Shown: positions 22,501 through 31,564 of the stretch, piece by piece
Numbering within the stretch: position 1 is the stretch's first letter
Layout: every line of letters starts with the position of its first letter
DNA from: Eutreptiella sp. 'Long Island Sound 2002'
Lineage: Eukaryota > Euglenozoa > Euglenophyceae > Eutreptiales > Eutreptiaceae
Direction: 5' to 3'
Length of the DNA stretch: 64,000 nucleotides
NCBI GenBank assembly: GCA_964036045.1
Contig: OZ038392.1
Location: forward strand, 21,912,090-21,976,089
Notes under the pieces: model-generated
The model's input: only the letters and a program-made list of their open reading frames with translations
Database searches by the model: none
Told to the model about the DNA's origin: nothing
Made by a program: the position numbers and the translations under genes

Positions 22501-22605
22501 GCTCGTGGACGGCAGATGTCCCAGCCTCTTTTTTTTCACACACCGCCACCGCACACCGCACCAGCAGCAGCATCGCAGGAGACGCCACAGTGGTGGCGGC
22601 GCTAA
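19531..22605 (+). CDS. Gene A: multi-exon gene of unknown function (K/E-rich, then P/Q/Y-rich)
   Basis: Exons inferred from open frames bounded by GT-AG: 19531-19640, 19723-19877, 19963-20037, 20198-20891, 21054-21607, 21776-22184, 22352-22605. Exon 4 has a highly charged KEKKEKKKHK region, a serine-rich tract, then a folded-looking part (ILKSFFNNEYEYSLGTFVHHY). Exon 5 has DVDELIQKYNRTVRAAGLLRY. Exon 6 is P/Q/Y-rich (QYGQQYGQYGQRYGQMYGQQ), and the last exon is acidic and glycine-rich. The joins at 20891/21054 and 22184/22352 keep phase. In-frame TAG codons occur at 19779-19781 and 21941-21943, so it is either a decayed gene or the model is incomplete there. I recognise no family. Its position beside a piggyBac-like gene suggests an element accessory protein, but this is a guess. 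Confidence 0.5.
20038..20197 (+). other. Gene A intron, 160 bp
   Basis: GTACAT...CCTGCAG between PDEPEK and RDKTHKK. It contains GCGCGTTGTCCC, TGTCCCTGGCGACA and a TTTACGCGTTCT run, words shared with the later introns. Confidence 0.65.
20892..21053 (+). other. Gene A intron, 162 bp
   Basis: GTATGCG...GTCCTGCAG, phase 1. It contains TGTTCTGCGCGTCC and TGTCCCTGGAGACA. The join gives an open frame across both exons. Confidence 0.7.
21608..21775 (+). other. Gene A intron, 168 bp
   Basis: GTGTGG...GTCACAG, phase 0. It contains TGTCCCTGGCGGCC and TGTTCTGCGCGCTCC. The length is divisible by three, so the reading frame is unchanged whether or not it is removed. Confidence 0.65.
22185..22351 (+). 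other. Gene A intron, about 167 bp
   Basis: A donor at 22185 (GTCACA) gives a phase-1 join to 22352. A donor at 22192 (GTGCGT) looks stronger but breaks the frame. Contains TGTCCCTGGCGCCA and TGTCCCTGGTGACT. Confidence 0.55.
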
Positions 22606-22963
22606 CGCTGCCTGATATATTGTTCGTTACTGTACAGTGGTGTTTGCCAGCCCCTGAGCGCAGGGACAGGTGGTTCCGCCGTGGGGACGAATGATGGTGG
22701 TGAGGTTCGACCACCGGTCCCTGTTTGTACCTTACTTGGCTTTGGGCTTTTGGCTATTTGTCGCCGATGTCTGTCATGGACTGTTGCTCGCGTTCTACGT
22801 GCTCTACGTGTTGCGCATGCTGTCTCTCCTCCTGTCCCCGGCATCAGGTACGGTCGTTGTGCGCGTTCAGAGCGTCGCGGGCGTTGTCTCCGTGTAGGGC
22901 TCCGGGGACAGGTTTAGTGTTAGACGCGTTATGCATGCTCTGCAGCTAATGTAGCCCACCTAC
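22606..22963. other. Spacer between gene A and the plus-strand piggyBac gene
   Basis: No reading frame is supported. From about 22745 the sequence again resembles the intron family (GCGTTCTACGTGCTCTACG, CTGTCCCCGG, GCGTTGTCTCCG), so it may hold a 5' intron of the next gene. Confidence 0.45.
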
Positions 22964-24603
22964 ATGACACCCCCTTCCTGGTCTGCACAGCTCATCAACA
23001 TGCAAGCATTGGACAAGCTCCAATCAGGACCCCTACCGCGCCCGGACTGTGCCGCAAATCTGGAGCATGGTGTTCGACCAGGAAGATCGAAACTATGGGC
23101 CTATTCCCTAGATGAGATCTGGGAGTATATGCTGCAACCCATATGTGGCCTGCAGCGTGCAATCCTACTGGAAACCAACCATCGATCCCTGCTCCCATGG
23201 GTAGAAAAGTATGTGGTGCGCGACGTGCACGCCGTTTCCGCAGAGTGAAATCGCTTTAGGACGCGCTAGGTGGAGATCGTTGTAGGACGCATTTGACACG
23301 CAGAACGTGTCTCTAGGCCCCAGGGGCAATGGTAGAGGCAGCACTGTACACGCGTACGACATGTGCAATGTGTCGTACGGGTGCTACAGCACTAGCACCT
23401 GCATCCCACTGTGCAGGTACAATGATTTCCTAATCTGCTTGGGAATGGTACGTCCCATGCAGGTAGACGGGATCTGGGACAAGCGCCGCCTTGCGTACAA
23501 CAAGTATATGGCGTCCCTACTACCCCGGGAAATCTACTACCGTCTACAACGGTTATTACGGACCGATGTGACGGATTTGATTGAGGAGTGCAACGCAACA
23601 TGGAGCGCTGCATGGGAAATTGGAGGGCCGGTTTGTAGGGACGAGGCTGTCGTTCGTCATAGTGGTGGCCGATGCCTGGGGCTACGGCAATGCATTGCCC
23701 GTAAGCCCCATTCTACGGGCATCAAATTATACGTCCTCGCGGACAATGGGGGGGGTTACGTGTTCGACGTCTACCTCTACACGGGGCGTCGCGGCAAGGT
23801 CTGCCGCTTTGGGTCATGTTGCGGCAAGTAGGACGCTAAGGGTATCATGCGTCTATGGGCGAGGATGATCCCGCAGTCCATCGTCCTTTGTGCGGACAGC
23901 TTCTTCGGAAGTCATGGGCTTGCCGAGGAATTCGCGGCCGAACGTCGGCCGTTTCTCATGCTTTCAAAGCGTGATAAGCGAGATGCAGGCCTTACAAGGG
24001 CGGCCGCCCTTACCCAGGAGGGCGACATGGCACGGGCAATTGTGGCCGACTGAAGAAGAACACAAGAACTATCAACTTGCCGTGTACAAGAACCCGAAAG
24101 TGGGGCACAAACCCCCAAGCTTGGTCCCCTTCGTTACCAATGGTTGGTATGGGGAGGTGGTGCCCAAAGACCGGAGAGGGAACCCTCTCCCTCCGGTCGT
24201 AGCGTGCTACCGGGAGTTCTCCCGTGCCGTAGATGGGGCCAACCAAATGGCGCTGCAAATGCGCCAATTGGGGAGGCAAATGACCTGGAGCCACGCTGTG
24301 CGTGCGTTCATGGTGCGGTACGCGGCCGGCAATGCTTTTGCCACCGCCAAGGCATTGGGATTGGTGGACGACAAGACCACCATGTGGGAATTCCAATGGG
24401 ACATCCTCAAGCAGCGGTACTTTAGCGGCGCGGAGTTCAACAACACAACGCCAACCGCTGCGGTCCCTACGGTGCATGCACCGAAGCACTTTGCGAGCCG
24501 CCTCTTGTGCACGCATTGCCGCAACTGGAGTACGCGTTGGGCGTGTGGAGCGTGCGGGAAGCACATGCACATCAAGTGCTTCGGGGACACCCACGACGTG
24601 TAG
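22964..24603 (+). pseudogene. piggyBac-like transposase, plus-strand copy
   Basis: A DDE transposase of the piggyBac (DDE_Tnp_1_7) type, mediating TTAA-targeted cut-and-paste. Exon 1 is 22964-23208. An intron, 23209-23416, gives a phase-2 join to YNDFLICLGMVRPMQVDG. Catalytic aspartates are visible in CRDEAVV, LCADSFFGSH and RAVDGANQMALQ. The block ARKPHSTGIKLYVLAD and YLYTGRRG are typical. The C-terminus is a cysteine-rich zinc domain (CTHCRNWSTRWACGACGKH). An in-frame TAG (23829-23831), with homology on both sides, and a frameshift near 24050 make it a pseudogene unless recoded. It is mirrored by the copy at 25479-26935. Confidence 0.8.
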
Positions 24604-24626
24604 TCTGTCATGGGCGTGGTGGGGCG

Positions 24627-24737
24627 GGACGAGACGGTCATGGGGGCGGAGCCTCTGCCATCCCTACCCATGGGACCAGTGCGAACCCTGGTGGAACAAC
24701 CGCGTAGGCTGGACACCCAACTGTGAGGACACGGCCC
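24627..24737 (+). repeat. Inverted repeat, left arm
   Basis: About 110 bp, matching 25227-25335 in reverse complement at close to 90 per cent by eye (shared core CTACCCATGGGACCA). It starts just after the piggyBac stop codon. It is better conserved than the two transposase coding regions. Confidence 0.85.
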
Positions 24738-25226
24738 ACTGCCCCCCCCCCCCCCAACAGTGGTACTTTGTTCCACAACACTTCGTGCGCGTCGTACGGG
24801 TTGCGCGCGTATTCCACTCGTGGATCTCCATGTGTCCCCGGAGCCACACCAATTCGTTCTGCGCGTTCCGGACGTTGTGCGCGTCGTACAACCTTTTTTT
24901 AAATTCGTCCAGAACGCCTAGAACATTTCATGTGTCTCTCGTCACAAATGATGTCTCCGTAGACAAAGGAATATTCCTTTGTCTACCATCTGTACATTTC
25001 TGGCCGGAGGCGCGCTTTTGTGGCCCACGGTGTTGCACGTAAGATTTCGAAAACGTATAGAGCGCGCACAACGTGTACAACACGTTCAGACCAAGTAACA
25101 CGCACAGAACGCGTAGCACGCCGAACACGTGCCTCCAGAGGCAGGTGCAGAATTGAAATACCGGAATGCGCAGAACGCGCAGAACGCGCAGCACGTCGCT
25201 TTGCACACGGGCGCACATCGAGGAGG
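24738..25226. other. Centre of the mirrored piggyBac pair
   Basis: No gene is supported. The left half carries plus-oriented intron-family words (TTCTGCGCGTTCC, CATGTGTCCCCGGAG). The right half carries the same kind of words in reverse (GCGCAGAACGCGCAGAACG, GCCTCCAGAGGCAGG). A perfect 28-bp palindrome lies at 24959-24986. Confidence 0.6.
24959..24986. repeat. Perfect 28-bp palindrome at the symmetry axis
   Basis: Half-site GTAGACAAAGGAAT followed at once by its reverse complement. Its centre (24972.5) is 9 bp from the axis defined by the inverted-repeat arms (about 24981.5). Confidence 0.95.
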
Positions 25227-25335
25227 GGCCGCGTCCTCACAGTCGGGTATCCAGCCTACGCGGTTGTCCCCCAGGGTTCGCATTGGTCCCATGGGTAGGG
25301 ATAGCAGAGGCTCTGCCTCCATGATCGTCTCGTTC
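25227..25335 (-). repeat. Inverted repeat, right arm
   Basis: Reverse complement of 24627-24737 with about eleven differences including a one-base indel. Confidence 0.85.
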
Positions 25336-25370
25336 AAGCCCCCCATTCCACCACACTACTCCTGATCCTC

Positions 25371-25508
25371 CCTGTCCTCCTCATCCTCCTCATCCTCCTC
25401 ATCCTCCTCATCCTCCTCATCCTCCTCATCCTCCTCGTCCTCCTCGTCCTCCTCGTCCTCCTCATCCTCCTCGTCCTCCTAGTCCTCCTCGTCCTCCTCC
25501 TCCTCCTC
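25371..25508 (-). repeat. Tandem TCCTCNTCC repeat encoding a Glu/Asp tract
   Basis: A run of TCCTCATCC/TCCTCGTCC units. On the minus strand it reads EEDEED repeats at the C-terminus of the piggyBac-like protein. A TAG at 25479-25481 interrupts the run in frame. Confidence 0.85.
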
Positions 25509-26935
25509 ATGGTCCGCCTCCCACACCTCCCCGTCCTCCTCGTCTATCTCCATGTCCCGTGCGCCTTGCACACCTCCATAGCCATGATCCCGTGCAAAGC
25601 ACAACACGTGGAAAGCCTTTCCACAACCGGTACATTCATAACCGGTTCTTCCCCGCTTGCAAAAGTGGCACACACGCCGCCGTTGTGTCGCCACCGGCAC
25701 GTGTACCTCTTGTCGGAGGAGGTGGGCAAAGTACCGCCGCCGCAACACTTGCCATTGCCACTCCCACATACTAGTGGTCTCCTTGCAAAGTCCCAATTGA
25801 CGGCAACTTGCGAACGCATTCATAACCGCGTACCAGAGCAGGAACGTATGCACTGCGTGGGCCCATGTTATCTCGCGGCCAACGTGCCTCATCTGCAGGG
25901 CCATCTGGTTCACACCATCGACACCGCGCGACAGTGTGCGGTACGCCGCCACCACGGGGTGCACTTCGCGCCCGCTTTGCCGGTGAGGTGGTTGCCCTCG
26001 GGCAAACCACACATTCGTCAACATCAGCACAACGCTGGAGGGTTTGTGCCCGACCGTCGGATTCTTGTACACGCACAAACTGTACTTGAAATCCGCAACA
26101 GTGCACACCGCCGTCTGCCCCTCCTGCACCTGCTCCCCGGCCCATGTCACGCCGTACGTGGACCTCTTCGTCATCATGAGGAATGCCCGCTTGTTGGCGG
26201 CCAATTCCTTTGCTAGGCTGTGGGACCCGAGAAAGGAGTCAGCACATAGCACCGTCCCCTCGGGTAGCAATGATGCCCACAACTTCATATGATGTTTTTG
26301 GTGTCAAAGTTTCCCGCCGCAGTGCCGTAGCGGCGTAGCCTGCCCCGTACACCGGTGTACAAATACATGTCCACCACCTACCCCCATGTTGCGTCCGCCA
26401 GGCAATACAACTTTATCGCGATTGGGTGCGGTTTCCGGGCAATGAACATTTTCAAGGGGCCCCCTAGCATCCCCTTGTGGGGCACCACGGACTCATCGCC
26501 GCAGGCCCCAGCCCCCATGCACCACGCTCCCGCCCATTGGCCATTGCTGTCTTCCAGTAGCGAGACCACATCGGTACGTAGCAACCGTTGCAGCAAGTAA
26601 TTTTGGCGACGCGTCAGCATGTTTGCCATATAGGGATTGTATAATAGGCCCTTGCGGTCCCAAACCCCGTCCACCTGCATTGGTCGCACCATCCCGAATA
26701 GAATTAGAAATGCATTGTACCTAGGTACTAGAGGTAGCAGGTCTGGCCTTCCGTGGTCCCGTAGGGCTTGGCATTGTAGATTCTCTATGGGGGCAATGAT
26801 ATGGTCCCACACCTCGTCCTCAGTATAGCCGATGAGCCAGGATTCCCCGGGCCGGATACCGTACTGGATACCGGCCGCACAGTCCTCCCATGGGAGCCTA
26901 TGGTCGTACAGCGGTGGCTGAAATTTTGGTGGCAT
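25479..26935 (-). pseudogene. piggyBac-like transposase, minus-strand copy
   Basis: Mirror-image relative of 22964-24603, roughly half identical at protein level. It starts at ATG 26935 (MPPKFQPPLYD). Shared blocks include GMVRPMQVDGVWD, the DESVV catalytic region, ARKPHPIAIKLYCLAD, LCADSFLGSHSLAKEL, GVDGVNQMALQMRH and a C-terminal zinc domain (CHFCKRGRTGYECTGCGK). A long acidic tail follows. The frame is broken by an in-frame TAG at 26378-26380, where the other copy has tyrosine (GYV.D.YLYTG), and by a one-base shift at about 26288. The three catalytic aspartates are retained. Confidence 0.8.
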
Positions 26936-27130
26936 CACAAACAAAGATTGTTGAGAAATGAGATTCTGTAGAACACGCAACACACCAGTGGCAGTTCCAC
27001 AGGCAACAGCAGAGGCAGCATAAGCGGAACGTGCAGAACGCGCAGCACACACAGAACGCGTAACACGACCTCCAGAGGCAGACACAGAAGCAGACACGTA
27101 GAGCGCGTATTACACGAAACACACGCAGGA
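26936..27130 (-). other. Probable 5' intron of the minus-strand piggyBac gene
   Basis: On the minus strand this ends GTTCTACAG about 30 bases before the ATG. It is made of words such as GCGTTCTGTGTGTGCTGCG and GCCTCTGGAGGTCG, the same vocabulary as gene A introns. The donor cannot be fixed. Confidence 0.45.
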
Positions 27131-28607
27131 CAGGGGCTGCCGGGACATGGGCAAAGGGCCATGGGGATGGGGCAATGGGGGCGGCAACACGAACAATTCA
27201 ATTGTTGCGTTCTTGAAACGGTGTCCGTGCACCCTACATGGTCCACGCAAAGCAGCGGCCGCAGCCGCCACCATTCATCCGAACGTCGAAAAACCATTCA
27301 CAACGCAATAAATACCGGCGTCGGTGCCCCAGTGGAAGCGCCGCCTACCGATGCCACCACTGTGGGGTTGGCCGTGAGTGTGCTTGCTGGGCCAACGGCG
27401 ATGGCCCTGAAAAGAAGAGCCCTGTGTGCGTGCAATGGTGCATTTTTTCCATAGTGCGCGCGAATTTTGAAAAATGTGACTCTTGTGGCGCGCCTATTGC
27501 GCGCGCTCCACCGCGCTATATTGTCCCGTTTTTCAAAACCTGAAAATTCTTCAAAACCATGCTTTTTCCAGTGTCCTGTGTTTCTCAAAAACCCCTTGCT
27601 TTTCAAAAACATTCCCTGTTGCTCAACCATCCCAAGACACATGCAAAAACACTTTCTGAAAGGTCTCCTGGTGGGTACCTACACTCAGGGACCGCCTCAC
27701 CCGCTGGGGGGCGCACCCGGAGGTGTTGGTTGCAACTATGCCTTGCATACCAGCCAGCAGCGACCAGTTTTGCTCCCCGCGTCAGGTCAGAGGTCCCCAG
27801 CACTGAACTGCAGTCATCGTGACGAAACACAACTTTGCCACCAAACACCTGCCCCCTCGGGGGCTGTGTAGCCCGTGCATTTTGTTCGAGCACTGGGAAG
27901 GTACGTCCAACCTGTCCGATACGCCCCCTGTGCTCGAAAGAATGCCCGACCTACACGGCTCATGGACCCTGCACGTACCAATTTCCAGACCAGCACCACA
28001 CCGGCACTGAAAATTTCACTGCCACACACATGCACCACCACCAATAACTACACTGTACACCTCATACACTTAGTACAAATCCAAATTCATACATTGCACT
28101 CACAGCACTCCTGGCACTATTGGTGCAGACCCAACGGAAACAATCGCGCGCGCGACCGGATCCGCACCTGCCTGTAACAGTCCCGCACCCCGATCTCCCA
28201 GTCTAATTACCTTCTGAAATTGCACCTCTTTCACCTGTGGTTCAAAAATAATTTGTCTTCGCTAATTTTATCCGCAATTTGTTTCCACATCGATATTCCG
28301 ACTTTCCCAATCGACAAGCACTGGTGCAGTGGTCCAACCATCTTGTTTCTTTGTTTCCTGCTACACAGGCATTGTTATTCCACCTTCAATGCTTTGATGG
28401 CACTGCGTGCCCGCACTGTCATTGCCATTGGAGCCTTTTGGTTGAAGAGTCACGAGTGACGAGTGGAAGAGAGCAAGTAGGATTGAGTCTGAAAAGTGTG
28501 CAACACTACAGGTCCTCATGCGCAACAACAGTGTAGGGCGCGCAAAATATTTACAGCGCGCACTATGGATCTTACGGCGCGCGCTATACCAGGCATAGCC
28601 CGCACTA
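27131..28607. other. Intergenic stretch between piggyBac and gene B
   Basis: No convincing coding region. A run of fragments TTTTCAAAA/TTTCTCAAAAACC lies at 27530-27620. GCGCGCGC-centred units like those in gene B introns occur at 27460-27535 and 28535-28605. Confidence 0.5.
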
Positions 28608-30446
28608 TCATCCAGTGATCTCCTTAATGCTTGTGACCACCACTTCGGACTCCCACTGCTTCTCCCATGCTGGTCTTTGGTCTTCTGCCCCGGCTGCAGC
28701 TTGGGCGGTGTCCCCTTCTTCTTGTGCACTTGGGTCGCCTTCTGGGGTTGCTCCTTCTGGTGCCTCTTCTTCTTTCGGGGCTGCTCCTTCTCCTTCTGCT
28801 GTCTCTCCTTCTTGTGGCGCGGCCGCTGGTGCTTCTTCTTCTTGTGGTGGGGCTGGTGCCTCTTCTTCTTGTGGTGGGGCTGGTGCGTCTTCTTCTTGTG
28901 CAGCTGCTGCTGGGGCTGGTGCCTCTTCTTCTTGTGCAGCTGCAGCTGGTGCTTCTGCTTGTGCTGCAGCTTCGGCAGGTCCCTCGTCTTCTTGTGGGGG
29001 GGCTGGTGGCTGGGCTGGTGGGTCTCCTTGGGGATGGTTCTTCTTTAGGGTTGGTGGCTTTGACGGGGACATCCTTATGGTCTTTGGGTCGGGGTTGAGG
29101 TCCACAATTTCATCATGCTCGTACGTCTCCCACCACGACTGCCACTTGTCCAACTCCTCATACGCTTTGCTTTTGGGGCAGAACACCTGGCAGGTGGGCA
29201 TGAACTCCGACCAGTCGTCCCCTTCCTCCTCCTCCTCCCCTTGTTGGCTCCCTTGTTGGCTGGGGCTCCACTGATCGTTGGGCATGATGACGGCCACGTG
29301 GTCCTGAGGGGCCCTCCTGGCCCCTGCTGGCTTGATTTCGGCTCCTTCCACAATCATCAGCGCGATCGCAGTGGTGCAGTAGATGATCCACCGAGGCTTG
29401 TAGCCGTCCTTGTAGGACCAATCTGGGCGCAGCATGAGCTCATCTCTTGCCAGCTTGTCCACGTCGGCTTTGCTCTGCTGCTTGGCCTTGGCAGCAGTAC
29501 TGGGTGGGGTGGAACCGCACGGACCTCCTTGTTCTTGTGGCTGGTCTGGGACTGGGAGCGGCTGTTTCGGTGCTGGCTTTGATGCTAGCTGCGGCTGCGG
29601 TGCCTGCTGTGGTGCCTTCTTCACGTTGGGGCCAGTCTTGCATGCCTGGAAAGAGAAGCGCAGAGGCATGGCACGTGCAATACAGGGCATAGCACACGCG
29701 ACGAAATGCATAGCACGAGCAATGACACCGATAGCGCGCGCTGCAGCATTACCTTTTCTGCTTTCTCCTCCTCTGCTTTCTTCCGTCTCTTCTCCTCTTC
29801 TCCTCTTCCTTCTCCTTCTTCTTACTCTTCTCTTCCTCTTCCTTCTCCTTCTTCTTCCTCTTTTCCTCCTCTTCCTTCTTCTTCTTCTTTGCTTCGTCCT
29901 CTTTCTTCTTGTTCTGTTCCGCTTGACGTTGGACTCTCTGTGCCGCTGCTGCCATCAGCTGCTGGTCGGCGGTCTTCTGGGCAAGGACCTTGCCAGGCGG
30001 GTGGGGGGGCTTAGCGGTGTGGGAGGCGGAGATAGCTGGTGGTAGGTGGCTGGTGGCTGGTGGCTCCTCGGTACTCTTCTTCTTCTGCCTTGGGACTGTC
30101 ACGGGTTCCGTCTCCGGCATGGCAAAGGCGTCGGCCCAGTCCACCTCCAGCTCCTCCATCTGCCGCTTAGCCCGGGCCAGCACCGGGGAGGGGCCTTGCT
30201 CCTTCCGTCCGTCAAGCCAGTCGGCCGCATGCTTGGACTGCCCGGCAATGTCCGCGGGCACGCTGATCATCAACGGCCCCGTGCGGGATCCCAGGCACAG
30301 GAGCTGCTCGGAGCTGCCCACCTACGTGAAAACAGGACAGACGGTGGGGCCGTAGCGCGCGCAAACGGTCAAATTGCGCGTGCTATAGCAAATGAAGCGC
30401 GCGCAACAATGTGGGCAGCGCGCGCAATGGCAAACATAGCGCGTAC

Positions 30447-30491
<45 letters not shown>

Positions 30492-31236
30492 TTGTTGTTG
30501 TTGTTGTTGTTGTTGCTGGGCCATCTGCACCCGCTGCTGCTGCTGGCGCAGCCGCAGTGTTGCCTGTTGGACTGCTGCCTGCTGTTGGAGCTGCTGCTGT
30601 TGCTGCACTTGCTGCTGCGGCGGCTGCTGCTCCTCCTTGACCGCCGTGGTTTTGACTTTGGCGCCGGTTGCAAGTGCCCTTGCTGCACTGGCTCCTTTCT
30701 TGGCTGACCCCCGCAGCAAACTGGCCCCCGCACTTCTCACCGAGGGACACTCGTTCTTGAAGGCCATTGCCCCCGCGTCCGTCGCATTGATAAAGCTCGC
30801 TGGGTCCTTGTTGAAGTAGAAGTGGTGGACGGTCTTTGCGGTGGCACCCGGAGGCGTGTGAGTCCGAAGGTGACCCCACCCGTAACTTGCCCAGCACGAA
30901 AACAGCAGCTCGTACTCCTCCACCTTGCAGTGTCCACAGGCAGCTTGTCCTTCTTGGATTGGCACGGAGGGGTTCAACAGGTTCGCCGGACTGCACCAGT
31001 TGCCAGTAATGCTCTCGTCATGCCAGCAGGGTTTCACAGCCCTGTCCGGGATCCTGGCAATCGCCGTAGCCCTTTAATTGGCACCAGAACTTGTAGAAGG
31101 CCACCTCGAAGAGGTAGGCCGGTGTGACGTCCCTGAACCACGCCCAGTCGGGGCCTTGGGCGCAGATGGTGTTGTTGTACCCTTCGTGAACCGGCCGTTT
31201 GAATCCGAGATTCACGGTACCGTGAATTTCACCCAA
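28608..31236 (-). CDS. Gene B: multi-exon gene of unknown function (polyQ, K/E-rich, acidic repeats)
   Basis: Exons on the minus strand: about 31236-30447, 30321-29753 and 29645-28608. The first carries NTICAQGPDWAWFRDVTPAYLFEVAFYKFW, then cysteine/histidine-containing GQAACGHCKVEEYELLF, then a polyglutamine tract. A frame change near 31030 breaks it. The second has VDWADAFAMPE and a KKKKEEEE coiled tract. The third has DELMLRPDWSYKDGYKPRWI, an acidic EEEEEGDDWSEFM part, YEELDKWQSWWETYEHDE, and repeats of the PPQEEEAPAP type. The phase at the second junction does not close cleanly, so the model is approximate. No family is recognised. The composition parallels gene A, and the mirror position beside the other piggyBac copy is notable. 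Confidence 0.45.
29646..29752 (-). other. Gene B intron built of short repeats, about 107 bp
   Basis: GTAATG...TTTCCAG on the minus strand. It is composed of units such as GCTATGC and TTGCTCGTGC at about 22-bp spacing. Confidence 0.5.
30322..30446 (-). other. Gene B intron built of GCGCGCGC units, 125 bp
   Basis: GTACGCGC...TTCACGTAG on the minus strand. Cores GCGCGCGC or GCGCGTGC recur about every 22 bases. Confidence 0.6.
30447..30516 (-). repeat. (TTG)n microsatellite encoding polyglutamine
   Basis: Near-perfect TTG repeats, CAA on the coding strand, with one TTT interruption encoding lysine. Confidence 0.95.
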
Positions 31237-31564
31237 TTTTCCTGTGTTTTGCTCGTAACTTGGTGCTATCGTGTGCTTTTGTCGTGCTACCTTCGCCCAA
31301 AGTAAGATGCAACAAATAGGTGCAATTTAGAGGTTTAGAGTTCCCGTATGGTTCAACACATTTGGTAAGATTTGCGTGAATTTGAAATTCACGCACCTGA
31401 ATTCACGCAGAAATTCACCCTAGATTCACAGATTCACGAGAATGTGAAATTCGCACGAATTTCGTACGAATTTCGTACGAATTTACCCTCCTTTCCACTC
31501 TTTCGCTTTGTTACAGCTCTCAAAGCCCTCGCGTTCCTCTCTTTTAACAATTTTCCAGCAGACC
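31237..31564. other. Region upstream of gene C with palindromic array
   Basis: AT-rich. Short dyads (ATTCACGGTACCGTGAAT at 31209-31226) and an array of TTCACG-type words lead into GAATTTCGTACGAATTTCG units at about 31443-31485. The array lies about 80 bp before the gene C start and could be its promoter region or a MITE-like insertion. Confidence 0.6.

Noticed and set aside
24736-24760. Poly-C run near 24741 as a piggyBac terminal CCC end
   Set aside because: No adjacent TTAA and no matching partner end was found, so the transposon ends remain undefined.
18900-31240. Treating the whole interval as one defined transposon
   Set aside because: No terminal repeats or target duplications enclosing genes A, B and the piggyBac pair could be identified by eye.
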